Assembly: GCA_004144935.1 (NCBI GenBank) | Contig: SDZP01000116.1 | Coordinates: 1-9,418 of the forward strand | DNA: 9,418 nt | Direction: 5' to 3' | From: Caulobacteraceae bacterium | GTDB lineage: Bacteria > Pseudomonadota > Alphaproteobacteria > Caulobacterales > Caulobacteraceae | Shown: positions 1 through 6,628 of the stretch, one piece after another | How positions within the stretch are numbered: position 1 is the stretch's first letter | Layout of the letters: the number at the start of each line of letters is the position of its first letter | Notes under the pieces: model-generated | Told to the model about the DNA's origin: nothing | The model's database searches: none | Seen by the model: only the letters and a program-made list of their open reading frames with translations | Position numbers and translations under genes: made by a program

Positions 1-965
1 CGGGCCAGACCCTGCAGATCAATGAGACCACCTCGGAAGTCCCCGTTCTGGCCCGGCTGGCTGTCCATGTGCGGGGCGAGCTGATGGCCGGGCGGCCGCT
101 GTCGGCCGGGCTGTCGGCGATTCCCGGCCAGACGGGACGCTATCTGCAGGCGCTGGCCAAGGCCGGCGAGGCGACCGGCCGGCTGACCGAGATCCTGTCG
201 GGCGGAGCGGCCGCGCTGAAGGCCGCGGCGGCGACGCGCCAGCGGCTGGTGACGATGATCATCTATCCGCTGTTCGTCATGGCCATGGCGGCGGCGGCCA
301 TCCTGCTGTTCGCCTTCGCCGTGCTGCCGGCGCTGGAGCCCGCCTTCGCCGGGGTCGGCGAACTGCCGGCCAGCACCCGGGCGGTAATGACCGGCGGCCA
401 GATCCTGCGCACCGCCGCGCCGCTGCTGGGGATCGCGGTGCTGGTCCTGACGCTGGCCCTGACTCTTTCCCGGGCCGCCCGTGACCGGGCGATCGGTCTG
501 CTGCACCGGCTGATGCTGACCCGGATCGGCATGGGGGTGTTGCCCGATACGGTGTTCGGGGGCCTGGCCCAGCGGCTGTCGATCGCGGTCGGGGCCGGGG
601 TGCCGCTGGCCACGGCCTACCGCGTCTCGGTCGAGGCCATCGGCGTCGCCCCGGTGCGCCAGGCCCTGGAGGCTCAGGAGCCCCGGTTGCGCGAGGGGAC
701 CAAGCTGTCGGAGGTGTTCCGCGCCATTCCCTTCGCGCCGCCGATGCTGATCGGCCTGACCAAGGTGGGCGAGAGCGCCTCGGACCTGCCGCGCGTGCTG
801 GGCGAGGCGGGCGAGGCCCTGTCGGCGCGGGCGCAGGAGAAGACCGAGCGGTTCCTGTCCATCCTGACACCGGCGATCGTGCTGCTGATCGGCCTGGTGG
901 TCGGCGGCATCGTGCTTGTGGTCTTCCAGGGCCTGATGTCGATCAGCGACATGGTCGAGCTGTGA
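1..965 (+). CDS. gspF: Type II secretion inner-membrane platform protein GspF (5'-partial)
   Basis: This is the polytopic inner-membrane protein of the T2SS platform, which links the cytoplasmic ATPase to pseudopilus assembly. The frame is open from base 3 with no stop upstream, so the N-terminus lies outside the window. About 320 residues are visible against roughly 400 in the family. The end of the first T2SF domain (G-R-P-L-S and K-A-G-E-A-T-G near visible residues 53-59) and a complete second T2SF domain with the matching K-V-G-E-S motif (254-258) are present. Hydrophobic segments lie at about 86-109, 138-155 and 287-309. A GTG at 69 is only an internal valine codon. The stop overlaps the GTG start of the next gene by four bases. 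A PilC-type pilus protein is the alternative, but the pseudopilin, L, M and C genes that follow favour T2SS. Confidence 0.9.
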   Translation, partial: GQTLQINETTSEVPVLARLAVHVRGELMAGRPLSAGLSAIPGQTGRYLQALAKAGEATGRLTEILSGGAAALKAAAATRQRLVTMIIYPLFVMAMAAAAILLFAFAVLPALEPAFAGVGELPASTRAVMTGGQILRTAAPLLGIAVLVLTLALTLSRAARDRAIGLLHRLMLTRIGMGVLPDTVFGGLAQRLSIAVGAGVPLATAYRVSVEAIGVAPVRQALEAQEPRLREGTKLSEVFRAIPFAPPMLIGLTKVGESASDLPRVLGEAGEALSARAQEKTERFLSILTPAIVLLIGLVVGGIVLVVFQGLMSISDMVEL

Positions 966-1345
966 CCCGCCGGGATTCCAGAGAGGACGGCTTCATCCTC
1001 GCCGAGGCGCTGGTGTCGCTGGGCCTGGCCGCCCTGACCGGCGCCCTGGCCCTGACCCTGCTGGTCTGGGCCGCCCGCACCATCGATCGCGCCCAGGCCA
1101 GGATGGCCGCCGCCACCGTCATCGAGCGGCTGTACGAGGAGGCCCGGCTGGCGACGCCGGCGGACCTACGGGCGATGACCAGCGGCAAGACCGGCCGCTA
1201 CAGCTGGCGGCGACTGCCACGCGGCCCGGTCGAGGCCTCCGCTCCGGGCGGGGCCCAGCGGGTGCGGCTGGAGGCGACCTGGGCGGCCGGCGGGCGGCCG
1301 GATCGCAGCGTCATCGATGCGGTTGTCGTCGGGGGCTCGCAATGA
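962..1345 (+). CDS. gspI: GspI-like minor pseudopilin
   Basis: This 127-residue protein has a type IV prepilin signal: a charged leader ending at Gly10, then Phe11 and Glu15 (the +5 glutamate) before a hydrophobic helix to about residue 37. Prepilin peptidase would cut after Gly10 and N-methylate Phe11. The length, the Y-S-W-R-R stretch at 80-84, the V-R-L-E-A-T-W strand at 101-107 and a closing run of small hydrophobic residues fit GspI, the minor pseudopilin at the pseudopilus tip. It starts with GTG in a GTGA overlap with gspF and ends in an ATGA overlap with the next pseudopilin, so translation is probably coupled. The prepilin call is firm; the specific assignment to GspI rather than GspH is less so. 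Confidence 0.8.
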   Translation: MTRRDSREDGFILAEALVSLGLAALTGALALTLLVWAARTIDRAQARMAAATVIERLYEEARLATPADLRAMTSGKTGRYSWRRLPRGPVEASAPGGAQRVRLEATWAAGGRPDRSVIDAVVVGGSQ

Positions 1346-1797
1346 AGCGGGCAAACGGCTTTGCGATGACCGAAGCCCTGGTGGCCATTGGCATCGGGGC
1401 GCTGATCATGACCGCCCTGATCTACCTGCAGGTCGACTTCATCGACTGGACCCGGCGGGCCGCCGCGCTCGGGCGGCCCGATCCGTCGGACCGGGCCCTG
1501 CAGGCCAGCCTGCGCGCCGTTGACCGCTGCGCGATGCCCGGGGCCGTTCTGGCCCGCGATGAGACCGGCGGCGTCGGCCTGCAGCGGGAAGACGAGGTCT
1601 CGCCCTTCCTTGGCCTGCCGTCCGGGACCACGGTTGGCATCGTCACCGCCCGCAAGGTCGACGGGTCGGAACGGCCGGGCTGGTCGCTGGCCACGGTCGC
1701 CCGCGACGATACGGTGATTGCGGTCGCGGCCTTGCGGTGCGATCTCCCGGAGGTCTGCGCCTATGACCCGGCGCGGGGGGATTGCGGCAAGCGATGA
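1342..1797 (+). CDS. Pseudopilin, GspJ-like
   Basis: This is a second prepilin-type protein, 151 residues, with a very short leader (M-K-R-A-N-G), predicted cleavage after Gly6, Phe7 at +1 and Glu11 at +5, then a hydrophobic helix to about residue 29. The globular part has four cysteines (63, 133, 139, 148), three near the C-terminus, so periplasmic disulfides are plausible. Its place right after the GspI-like gene suggests GspJ, but it is shorter than classical GspJ (about 190-200 residues) and I see no diagnostic GspJ motif. It could be another minor pseudopilin. ATGA overlaps join it to both neighbours. Confidence 0.75.
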   Translation: MKRANGFAMTEALVAIGIGALIMTALIYLQVDFIDWTRRAAALGRPDPSDRALQASLRAVDRCAMPGAVLARDETGGVGLQREDEVSPFLGLPSGTTVGIVTARKVDGSERPGWSLATVARDDTVIAVAALRCDLPEVCAYDPARGDCGKR

Positions 1798-2588
1798 GCC
1801 TGTTCGAGGCCGATAACGGGGACGGGGAGGCGATGGACTCCCGCGAGGACGTGTTCGTGCGTCCGCTCGACCTGCCGACCCGTTCGGTCAAGGCGGCCCG
1901 CGAGGCCGTGCGCCTGCAGCTCGACATCCTCTCGCCGCTGCCCGCCGACCAGACCGCCTGGGCGGTCGAGGCGGTCGGGCCGGCCGAGGGCGGCCAGACG
2001 CGGTTTGCCGTCGCCTTCGCCTCCCGCGGAATCTTCGGCCCGACGGCCGGCGCGGCGGCGCGGGGGCCGGCCTTTGTCGATCTGGCCGGCGAGCTGGACG
2101 GCGAAGACTATCTGTTCCGGTTCGAGAACCCATTCCGGCGGGGCGCCGCCGGCGATGAGCGGCGCCAGACGCTGGAGCTGGTCTGTGCCTTCGCCGCCGG
2201 TCTGGTGCTGGTGCTGGGCGCGCTGTCCTTGCGGCTGGACCGTTCGGTCGAGCGGGCCGAGGCTCGGCTCGAGGCGACCCAGGACCTCGTCCGCTTCACC
2301 AGCCGGCAGGTGCGGCTGCAGGGCGACGCCCAGCGGGTCTGGCGCACGGCCGCCGGCCAGCGCCACGCCATGATGGTCGACTGCGCCTTCGACACGCTGG
2401 CGGCCACGGGGGGCGAGGTGGTGCTGACCGATCTATCGGCCGCCGACGGTCAGGTGATGGCCGGCTTCAGCCAGCCGATGACGCCCGAGCAGCTGGCCGT
2501 GCTGGCCGCCAAGGGGGTCCGGGCCAGCAACGATGCGGGCAACGGGGCCGGCAACCGGGTGATCCTGGATCCAGAGGTATGCCAGTGA
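1794..2588 (+). CDS. gspL: GspL-like / PilN-domain T2SS inner-membrane protein (short form)
   Basis: This is a bitopic inner-membrane protein of 264 residues. The cytoplasmic part (about 1-125) contains R-E-A-V-R-L-Q-L-D and S-P-L-P-A-D-Q, resembling the GspL/PilN segment that recurs as 'leaDrltPf..dq', and ends in the juxtamembrane N-P-F-R-R-G. One transmembrane helix follows (about 127-146), then a periplasmic PilN-like region beginning with a probable coiled coil. Classical GspL is about 380-400 residues because of a full actin-like cytoplasmic domain, which seems mostly missing here. I chose the ATG at 1794 because it forms the ATGA overlap seen across the operon; a TTG at 1782 is an alternative. 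In the platform it would couple the ATPase to GspM. Confidence 0.7.
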   Translation: MSLFEADNGDGEAMDSREDVFVRPLDLPTRSVKAAREAVRLQLDILSPLPADQTAWAVEAVGPAEGGQTRFAVAFASRGIFGPTAGAAARGPAFVDLAGELDGEDYLFRFENPFRRGAAGDERRQTLELVCAFAAGLVLVLGALSLRLDRSVERAEARLEATQDLVRFTSRQVRLQGDAQRVWRTAAGQRHAMMVDCAFDTLAATGGEVVLTDLSAADGQVMAGFSQPMTPEQLAVLAAKGVRASNDAGNGAGNRVILDPEVCQ

Positions 2589-3115
2589 CCGCCGCCCGCA
2601 CCTTCCCTCGCCTTCCGGAGCGCTGGCTGCCTTTGCTGGCGGGCCTGTTGCTGCTGGTCGCCGCGCTGCTGGCGGCCAGGGTCGGGCTGCAGCTGCAGAG
2701 CCTCGACGCCGCCCATCGGGAGACCGGATACCAGGAGGGCCTGGTCCGCGATTATGCCGCCCGCACCGGCGCCGCCACCACCGGCGAGGCTCTGCTGGCG
2801 GCGCCGGTCAGCCAGGCCTCGCTGGCGGCGGTGGAGCGGATGCGACAGGAGCTGGCCGCCGCCGGCGTCAAGGTCGTGGCCCTGGAGGTGCTGGAGCGCC
2901 GGCCTGGCGGAACCAACCTGCAGGTCGTGCGGCTGGGGCTTCGCGGCTACGCCGACGCCGTGGCCGCCGACCGGCTGGCCCGCTGGATCGAGAAGCGCGG
3001 CGAGGCGGTTGTGCTGGAACGGCTGCTGATCGCCAGCGGCGAGGCCGGCGCGCCGGGGGCCGAGATCAGCGCGGACCTGGCCGTGCTGGTCGCCACGTCG
3101 GGGGCGGGACCGTGA
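2585..3115 (+). CDS. gspM: GspM-like T2SS inner-membrane protein
   Basis: This protein of 176 residues has a short N-terminal cytoplasmic tail, one transmembrane helix (about 15-31, L-L-A-G-L-L-L-L-V-A-A-L-L) and a periplasmic part with an alpha-helical stretch then a small alternating alpha/beta domain, the layout of GspM/PilO partners of GspL. I placed the start at GTG 2585, which overlaps the gspL stop as GTGA and sits 7 bases after an AGAGG Shine-Dalgarno (2573-2577). The ATG at 2579 is in frame but only 1 base from that site. Family assignment rests mainly on topology, size and position after GspL; sequence similarity within GspM is always low. Confidence 0.65.
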   Translation: MTAARTFPRLPERWLPLLAGLLLLVAALLAARVGLQLQSLDAAHRETGYQEGLVRDYAARTGAATTGEALLAAPVSQASLAAVERMRQELAAAGVKVVALEVLERRPGGTNLQVVRLGLRGYADAVAADRLARWIEKRGEAVVLERLLIASGEAGAPGAEISADLAVLVATSGAGP

Positions 3116-3792
3116 TCCGGCCGCCGCTGCTTATCTTGGCGGGCGCCGCGGTGCTGGCCGTCGCGATCACCTTCTGGCCGGGCGAAGAGGGCAATACGGT
3201 CGCCGCCGGCCTGTTGCCGGCCAGTCGCGGTCCGCGCCTGGCGGCGGCCGGGGTGGAGGAGGCCTCCAGCGCCGCCCGCATGACCCGTTTCGCCGCCGCC
3301 GGAGCCGGGCCCGCCATGCTCGCGGCCGAGGGTGGCGAGCCGACCACGCCGCCGCCGCCGCCGGCCCCCGACGCGACGCCGGTGCTGGTCGGGGTGATGG
3401 GCCGGGATGGCGCCCTGACTGCCTACTTCTCGTCCAACGGCATGAGCGTCCGCGCCCGTCCGGGTGACAGCGTCGATGGCTGGCGGGTGGCGGCGCTGGG
3501 GCGGCGGGCCGCGCGGCTGGTGAAGGGCCGCAGGGTCCTGACCGTCTCGCTGTTCTCGGCCCGCAGCGGACCGTTGAGTCCGGCGATGGCGGCGCCGGAG
3601 CGGCGGGCGGCGACAGCTTCCTCCAGCGACCCGGGCGCCGGGGTGATCGGCCCGCCCCCGCCCCTCCGGCCAAGGCCAGCGCCGAGGGTGCGAAAGCCGC
3701 TGCCGCCGCTGCCCGCCGGCAGCAAGGGCTACTGGATCGGACCGCCAGACAGCATGCCGCCGGGCTTTACACCCATGCCCAGGCAGAACTGA
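3112..3792 (+). CDS. GspC/GspN-like T2SS protein with HR domain and proline-rich tail
   Basis: The 226-residue product has an N-terminal membrane anchor (about 5-20), a flexible Ala/Pro linker with a proline run at 81-84, then a compact beta domain at about 90-149 (L-V-G-V-M-G, R-P-G-D-S-V-D-G-W-R-V, R-R-V-L-T-V-S-L-F). That matches the homology region by which GspC contacts the secretin. The tail (150-226) is low-complexity and rich in Pro, Ala and Arg, with no PDZ domain. GspC is usually about 270-300 residues with a PDZ or coiled coil, so this is a shortened or GspN-like form. It starts with GTG in a GTGA overlap with gspM, with a G-rich site at 3100-3108, and is the last gene before a terminator. 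Confidence 0.68.
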   Translation: MIRPPLLILAGAAVLAVAITFWPGEEGNTVAAGLLPASRGPRLAAAGVEEASSAARMTRFAAAGAGPAMLAAEGGEPTTPPPPPAPDATPVLVGVMGRDGALTAYFSSNGMSVRARPGDSVDGWRVAALGRRAARLVKGRRVLTVSLFSARSGPLSPAMAAPERRAATASSSDPGAGVIGPPPPLRPRPAPRVRKPLPPLPAGSKGYWIGPPDSMPPGFTPMPRQN

Positions 3793-3802
3793 CCCCCAAC
3801 GC

Positions 3803-3837
3803 AAGACGGCCGGCCCCAGGCGGGACCGGCCGTCTTT
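3803..3837 (+). terminator. Rho-independent terminator of the T2SS operon
   Basis: A perfect 11-bp stem, AAGACGGCCGG (3803-3813) with CCGGCCGTCTT (3826-3836), encloses a 12-base loop that can form three further inner pairs. It is followed by a short T run. It starts 11 bases after the stop of the last T2SS gene and lies between convergent genes. The T tract is short, so efficiency is uncertain; some bidirectional action on the leftward gene ending at 3869 is possible. Confidence 0.8.
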
Positions 3838-3868
3838 CCGTTAGGCATCACGCCAGGGGGGCGGCGCC

Positions 3869-4219
3869 TCAGTTCATGACGGCGTCGGTCAGCACAACGG
3901 TGGCGACGGTGCCGCTGGCCGCGTCCATCTGACGGCCCTTGTAGAACCGGCCCTTGATGGTCACCAGGCCGAGGGTCATCTTGCCGGCGTCCTTGGGGTA
4001 GACGCGGACGACGTCGGTCGGCCAGGCGGCGTAGTTGGTCGTCTTGGGGTCGGTCTTCTGGGCCGTCGGCGCGATGACGTAATAGTGGTTCGTCACCCGC
4101 TTGAGGTAGCCGCGGATGCTGACGGTCTCGCCCTTGCCGGCGCCCGTCGTCTGAGCCTGTGCAGCAATCGGAGCGGCGACAGCCGCGCCTGCGCCTGCGA
4201 TGAAAGCGCGTCGATCCAT
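3869..4219 (-). CDS. Small exported protein with Tat-type signal peptide, unknown function
   Basis: I do not recognise this family with certainty. The 116-residue product begins M-D-R-R-A-F-I-A-G, a twin-arginine motif, followed by an Ala/Gly-rich hydrophobic stretch (6-19) and a likely cut after A-Q-A (20-22), leaving a mature domain of about 94 residues in the periplasm. The mature part alternates short beta strands (V-S-I-R-G-Y-L, H-Y-Y-V-I, V-V-R-V-Y, V-T-I-K-G-R-F, T-V-V-L-T-D), compatible with a small beta barrel such as an OB-like fold; that is a guess from pattern only. I chose ATG 4219 rather than the upstream in-frame ATG at 4366 because GGGGA lies 7 bases before it and the signal peptide begins there. 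It stands alone between the T2SS terminator and the GNAT gene. Confidence 0.7.
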   Translation of the reverse strand: MDRRAFIAGAGAAVAAPIAAQAQTTGAGKGETVSIRGYLKRVTNHYYVIAPTAQKTDPKTTNYAAWPTDVVRVYPKDAGKMTLGLVTIKGRFYKGRQMDAASGTVATVVLTDAVMN

Positions 4220-4340
4220 GATGAAGTCCCCACCCAAAACAAGCCCATCAGGGCGGCCAGCAAAGTAACAGTGAGCGGGGCGTGACGTCATGCAAAATCC
4301 GCGCCTTCGGCCGTTCTGCCGCAGGTATTCATCTGGGGGT

Positions 4341-4356
4341 TGTGGGTTAAACCACA
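4341..4356. promoter_or_regulatory. Imperfect 16-bp palindrome, possible operator
   Basis: TGTGGGTTAAACCACA is self-complementary at all but one base pair and has an AT-rich centre in a GC-rich setting. It lies 62 bases downstream of the GNAT stop and about 120 bases upstream of the Tat-signal gene. It could be a dimeric regulator site for that gene or simply a weak hairpin after the GNAT gene. No regulator is known. Confidence 0.3.
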
Positions 4357-4417
4357 GGTTTCGCAAGTTAAGCGGTAGAACATCGCTAATGGGCGCCCAA
4401 ACGGGCAGCGGGCCCAG

Positions 4418-4930
4418 TCAGACCGCTCGCCAGGTCATCTCGATATACTCAAGCGTGTCCTCGACTACCTCGAATCCCAAGCGGCTGTAGAGGCGCATGC
4501 AGGGATCGTTGGCGTTGGAAACCTTGAGGCTCATGATCCGACCGCTGGCCGCCGCCTCGTCCATCAGCTGGCGCATGATTGCCGTGCCCAGCCCACGATT
4601 GCGCATGCCCGGCGCTATGGCCTGGTCGACGATGTGGATGCGCTCTTCGGTCCGGTTGACGACGATGCGGCCAATGGGCTGGCCGTCCAGCTCGACGATG
4701 TCAAACCGCCCGTCGGGGAACCGCGCCAGATAGGTCTGGGTCTGAGCCCAGAACTGCTGGTTCATGACCTGGGTCAGCTGCTCCAGGGGCAGACGGACCT
4801 GGTCCCATTCGGGCGGCCGGGAGCGCACGAACAGGTCGAAACGGAACTGCAGGTCATTCGGGGTTTCCGGCCTCAGGCTCAGGACACCGCCGGTCCAGGG
4901 AACGGTCACCACATCAGTCCTGGAAGTCAT
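4418..4930 (-). CDS. GNAT family N-acetyltransferase
   Basis: This is a cytoplasmic acetyl-CoA-dependent N-acetyltransferase of 170 residues, with unknown substrate. The hallmark acetyl-CoA loop R-N-R-G-L-G-T (about 110-116) follows the strand I-H-I-V-D-Q-A-I-A, and motif B appears as N-A-N-D-P-C-M-R-L-Y-S-R-L-G-F (about 139-153). The N-terminal R-P-E-T-P-N-D-L start of the fold is also present. I placed the start at ATG 4930, with GGGACGGGA just upstream; the longer frame from 5002 would run into the divergent gene's promoter region. It diverges from the DUF6916-type gene with 86 bases between. Such genes sit next to many unrelated loci, so a role with the collar cluster is only suggested by position. 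Confidence 0.88.
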   Translation of the reverse strand: MTSRTDVVTVPWTGGVLSLRPETPNDLQFRFDLFVRSRPPEWDQVRLPLEQLTQVMNQQFWAQTQTYLARFPDGRFDIVELDGQPIGRIVVNRTEERIHIVDQAIAPGMRNRGLGTAIMRQLMDEAAASGRIMSLKVSNANDPCMRLYSRLGFEVVEDTLEYIEMTWRAV

Positions 4931-4960
4931 GTCCCGTCCCGAAAAAACCCGTGGCCGGAC

Positions 4961-4988
4961 TTGCGGCCGGTTTGCGCGCGGCGATAGT
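4961..4988 (+). promoter_or_regulatory. Candidate promoter for the DUF6916-type gene
   Basis: TTGCGG (4961-4966) and GATAGT (4983-4988) are separated by 16 bases and would start transcription about 20 bases before the ATG at 5017. The match to a housekeeping consensus is modest (3/6 and 4/6). This is an inference from spacing and location only. Confidence 0.3.
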
Positions 4989-5016
4989 AGCGGGCGAAAC
5001 AACCTTGGCGAAACCC

Positions 5017-5319
5017 ATGTCCGAACCGCTGACGATGGAATCCTTCCAGCCGCATTTGAACAAGACGTTCAAGGTACGCGGCGGCCATCATGCCTTTCCC
5101 CTGGTCAAGATTGAGGAGCATCGCGTCGAGGACGACCAGCGCCACCTGATCACCCGCACGCCCTTCACCCTGATTTTCCGTAGCGTACCGGGAGACATCC
5201 TGCCGACCGGCCTCTGGACCTTCGATGTCGAGGGGGAGGACGTCTCCTTCGATCTTTACGTGATGGCCATCCACAGCCCGTTCCCGGGGGATCAGGACTA
5301 CCAGGCGTCCTTCAACTAG
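5017..5319 (+). CDS. DUF6916-type small protein
   Basis: A soluble protein of 100 residues with no signal peptide or membrane segment. The pattern F-Q-P-H-L-N-K-T-F-K-V, then P-F-T-L-I-F-R, L-P-T-G-L-W-T-F-D-V and a C-terminal D-Y-Q-A-S-F-N agrees with my knowledge of the DUF6916 family, small beta-rich proteins often encoded beside tail-collar (microcystin-dependent) genes. That neighbourhood holds here: the collar operon lies convergent to it, 110 bases away. The molecular role is unknown; a chaperone or small structural partner is speculation. Start: ATG 5017 has only a weak ribosome site; ATG 5035 is an alternative, and GTG 4951 would add a poorly conserved-looking N-terminus that overlaps the promoter region. 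Confidence 0.72.
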   Translation: MSEPLTMESFQPHLNKTFKVRGGHHAFPLVKIEEHRVEDDQRHLITRTPFTLIFRSVPGDILPTGLWTFDVEGEDVSFDLYVMAIHSPFPGDQDYQASFN

Positions 5320-5374
5320 GACGCGCCGGGCCGAGGCCCATTTGACCGCAAACCGTCCGGAGCGGCCTGGACGC

Positions 5375-5406
5375 AAAAACGGCCCGACCTCCGAAAGGTC
5401 GGGCCG
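5375..5406 (-). terminator. Rho-independent terminator of the collar operon
   Basis: A perfect 11-bp stem, CGGCCCGACCT (5380-5390) with AGGTCGGGCCG (5396-5406), closes a five-base loop. Read on the minus strand it is followed by TTTTT (5379-5375), the classical layout for the end of the leftward operon whose last stop is at 5430. On the plus strand no T run follows, so it would act less well for the convergent DUF6916-type gene. Confidence 0.85.
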
Positions 5407-5429
5407 CGATGGTCGGGGCGAGCCTCGGC

Positions 5430-5972
5430 CTAGTTCTGGCTCGGGAAAATCCCCTGCAGGGCGATGATGAAGTTCAGCGTCAGGTAGGGCATCATGTTGT
5501 TATGCGGCTGGCTGCCGCCGACGTTGGTCAGCATGTCGGGGGCCATGGCTGTCAGGCCGGACGGCTGGCCGTACATGTTGACGGTCTGGGTGTTGCCGCC
5601 CTGGGAGAAGACCGTGGCCCCCCCCAGCTCCTTGCCCGTGCCGTCCTGGCCGTTCTCGTCCGCCGTGGCCGCCACGTTGATCGCCTGGCCGAAGTGGAGG
5701 TGCTGCGGCATGGTCTGCTGGGTGATTGTCACCGACGTCGTACCCGCGGCTTCGCCCAGAGTGAAGCTGCTGCCGAAATGAACCGGGACCCGGCCCCGCA
5801 GGTTGGGCAGGGCGAAGGTGGTCTGGCCATTGCCGCCGTAGGTGGTTCCCAACAGGGAGAAGAGGGCCTGGTTCTGGTTGATCGGCAGGAACTGGCCGTT
5901 GGCGAAAGCCCAGCCCTTGGGCGGGAAATTGAACGAGACGATCTTGATTTCGGACAGGAAGGGTTCGGACAT
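5430..5972 (-). CDS. Phage tail-collar domain protein (microcystin-dependent-protein-like), third gene of the operon
   Basis: This 180-residue protein begins with a tail-collar domain at about 7-68: F-N-F-P-P-K-G-W-A-F, G-Q-F-L-P, L-F-S-L-L-G-T-T-Y-G-G, F-A-L-P-N-L-R-G-R-V-P-V-H-F-G. It continues with a variable Gly/Thr/Gln-rich middle and a conserved end (G-G-S-Q-P-H-N-N-M-M-P-Y, L-N-F-I-I-A-L-Q-G-I-F-P). P-Q-H-L-H (89-93) and P-H-N-N (156-159) recall the H-x-H metal-binding turns of phage tail fibres. There is no signal peptide. GGAG lies 8 bases before the ATG. It is last in a three-gene operon, 54 bases after its neighbour. The family is found both in phage fibres and in bacterial chromosomes. 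Confidence 0.88.
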   Translation of the reverse strand: MSEPFLSEIKIVSFNFPPKGWAFANGQFLPINQNQALFSLLGTTYGGNGQTTFALPNLRGRVPVHFGSSFTLGEAAGTTSVTITQQTMPQHLHFGQAINVAATADENGQDGTGKELGGATVFSQGGNTQTVNMYGQPSGLTAMAPDMLTNVGGSQPHNNMMPYLTLNFIIALQGIFPSQN

Positions 5973-6026
5973 CTGGGTCGCTCCGAGGAGGTCTGATTGC
6001 GGCGGGCTCGGCCCGGCGGGATCGGC

Positions 6027-6575
6027 TCAAGGCCGCTGTGGGAAGATGCCCTGCAACGCGATGCAGAAGTTCAGCGCCAGGTAGGGCTGCATGTTGTTGT
6101 GCGGCAGCGATCCGCCGGTCGGCGCCAGCTGCTGGGGGTTCATCATCTGCTGGGGGCCGGCATTCGCCGCGACATAGGTTCCTGCGAGGCCGCCGCCGGT
6201 GCCGGCGTCCCACAGCCCCTTGGCCGGATAGGCCGCGGTCGGGCTGGCGGTCGAGGCGTCCTGGCTGCTGACCTGCATGATGTGGGTGTGAATCGGAATC
6301 TCGCTGTTCAGCAGCGTCACCGTCTGGGATCCGCTGATTTCGCCCAGATCGCGCAGGGAAAGGCCCTGGCCCTGGCCCGGCTGCATCGGCACGCTATCAA
6401 GCATGTCGGGCAGGGCGAAGGTCGATTTGCCGTCGCCGCCGTAGGTGGTGCCCAGCAGCGAGAAGAGGGCGGTGTTCTGCGAAAGCGGCAGCAGTTGACC
6501 GTTGCAGAAGGCCCAGCCCTTCGGGGGGAAGTTGAACGGAAAGATGCGGATTTCCGCGACGAACTGGTCTGACAT
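6027..6575 (-). CDS. Phage tail-collar domain protein, second gene of the operon
   Basis: This 182-residue paralogue has F-N-F-P-P-K-G-W-A-F-C, S-L-L-G-T-T-Y-G-G-D-G and F-A-L-P-D-M at about 14-58, P-I-H-T-H at 94-98, P-H-N-N at 158-161 and the closing L-N-F-C-I-A-L-Q-G-I-F-P. Its N-terminal half is close to the third gene, including near-identical DNA around 6437-6470 versus 5834-5867, so the two probably arose by duplication. Unlike its sisters it has lost the P-x-H-F-G motif after the collar core (here S-V-P-M-Q-P-G at 61-67), and its middle is rich in Gln, Ala and Gly. I chose ATG 6575 because AGGGA lies 7 bases upstream and the sisters start at the same point; an in-frame start at 6599 has no such support. 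Confidence 0.88.
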   Translation of the reverse strand: MSDQFVAEIRIFPFNFPPKGWAFCNGQLLPLSQNTALFSLLGTTYGGDGKSTFALPDMLDSVPMQPGQGQGLSLRDLGEISGSQTVTLLNSEIPIHTHIMQVSSQDASTASPTAAYPAKGLWDAGTGGGLAGTYVAANAGPQQMMNPQQLAPTGGSLPHNNMQPYLALNFCIALQGIFPQRP

Positions 6576-6628
6576 GATGATGTCCCTAAACGTTTGCAAA
6601 GGGCCCGGCCGCGGGCTGCGGGCTGCTT

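Noticed and set aside
2947..3804. 285-codon open frame on the minus strand opposite gspM and the GspC-like gene
   Set aside because: It is antisense to two overlapping T2SS genes with clear topology, and its Arg/Gly/Pro-rich composition is typical of a shadow frame. It would also read through the terminator hairpin.
5328..5339. GGGCC-GA-GGCCC hairpin just after the DUF6916-type stop
   Set aside because: A two-base loop is not feasible as drawn and no T run follows; it is too weak to call a terminator.
5409..6572. Plus-strand open frames of 195 and 191 codons across the collar genes
   Set aside because: They are shadows of the minus-strand collar genes, whose motifs, ribosome sites and terminator are all consistent.
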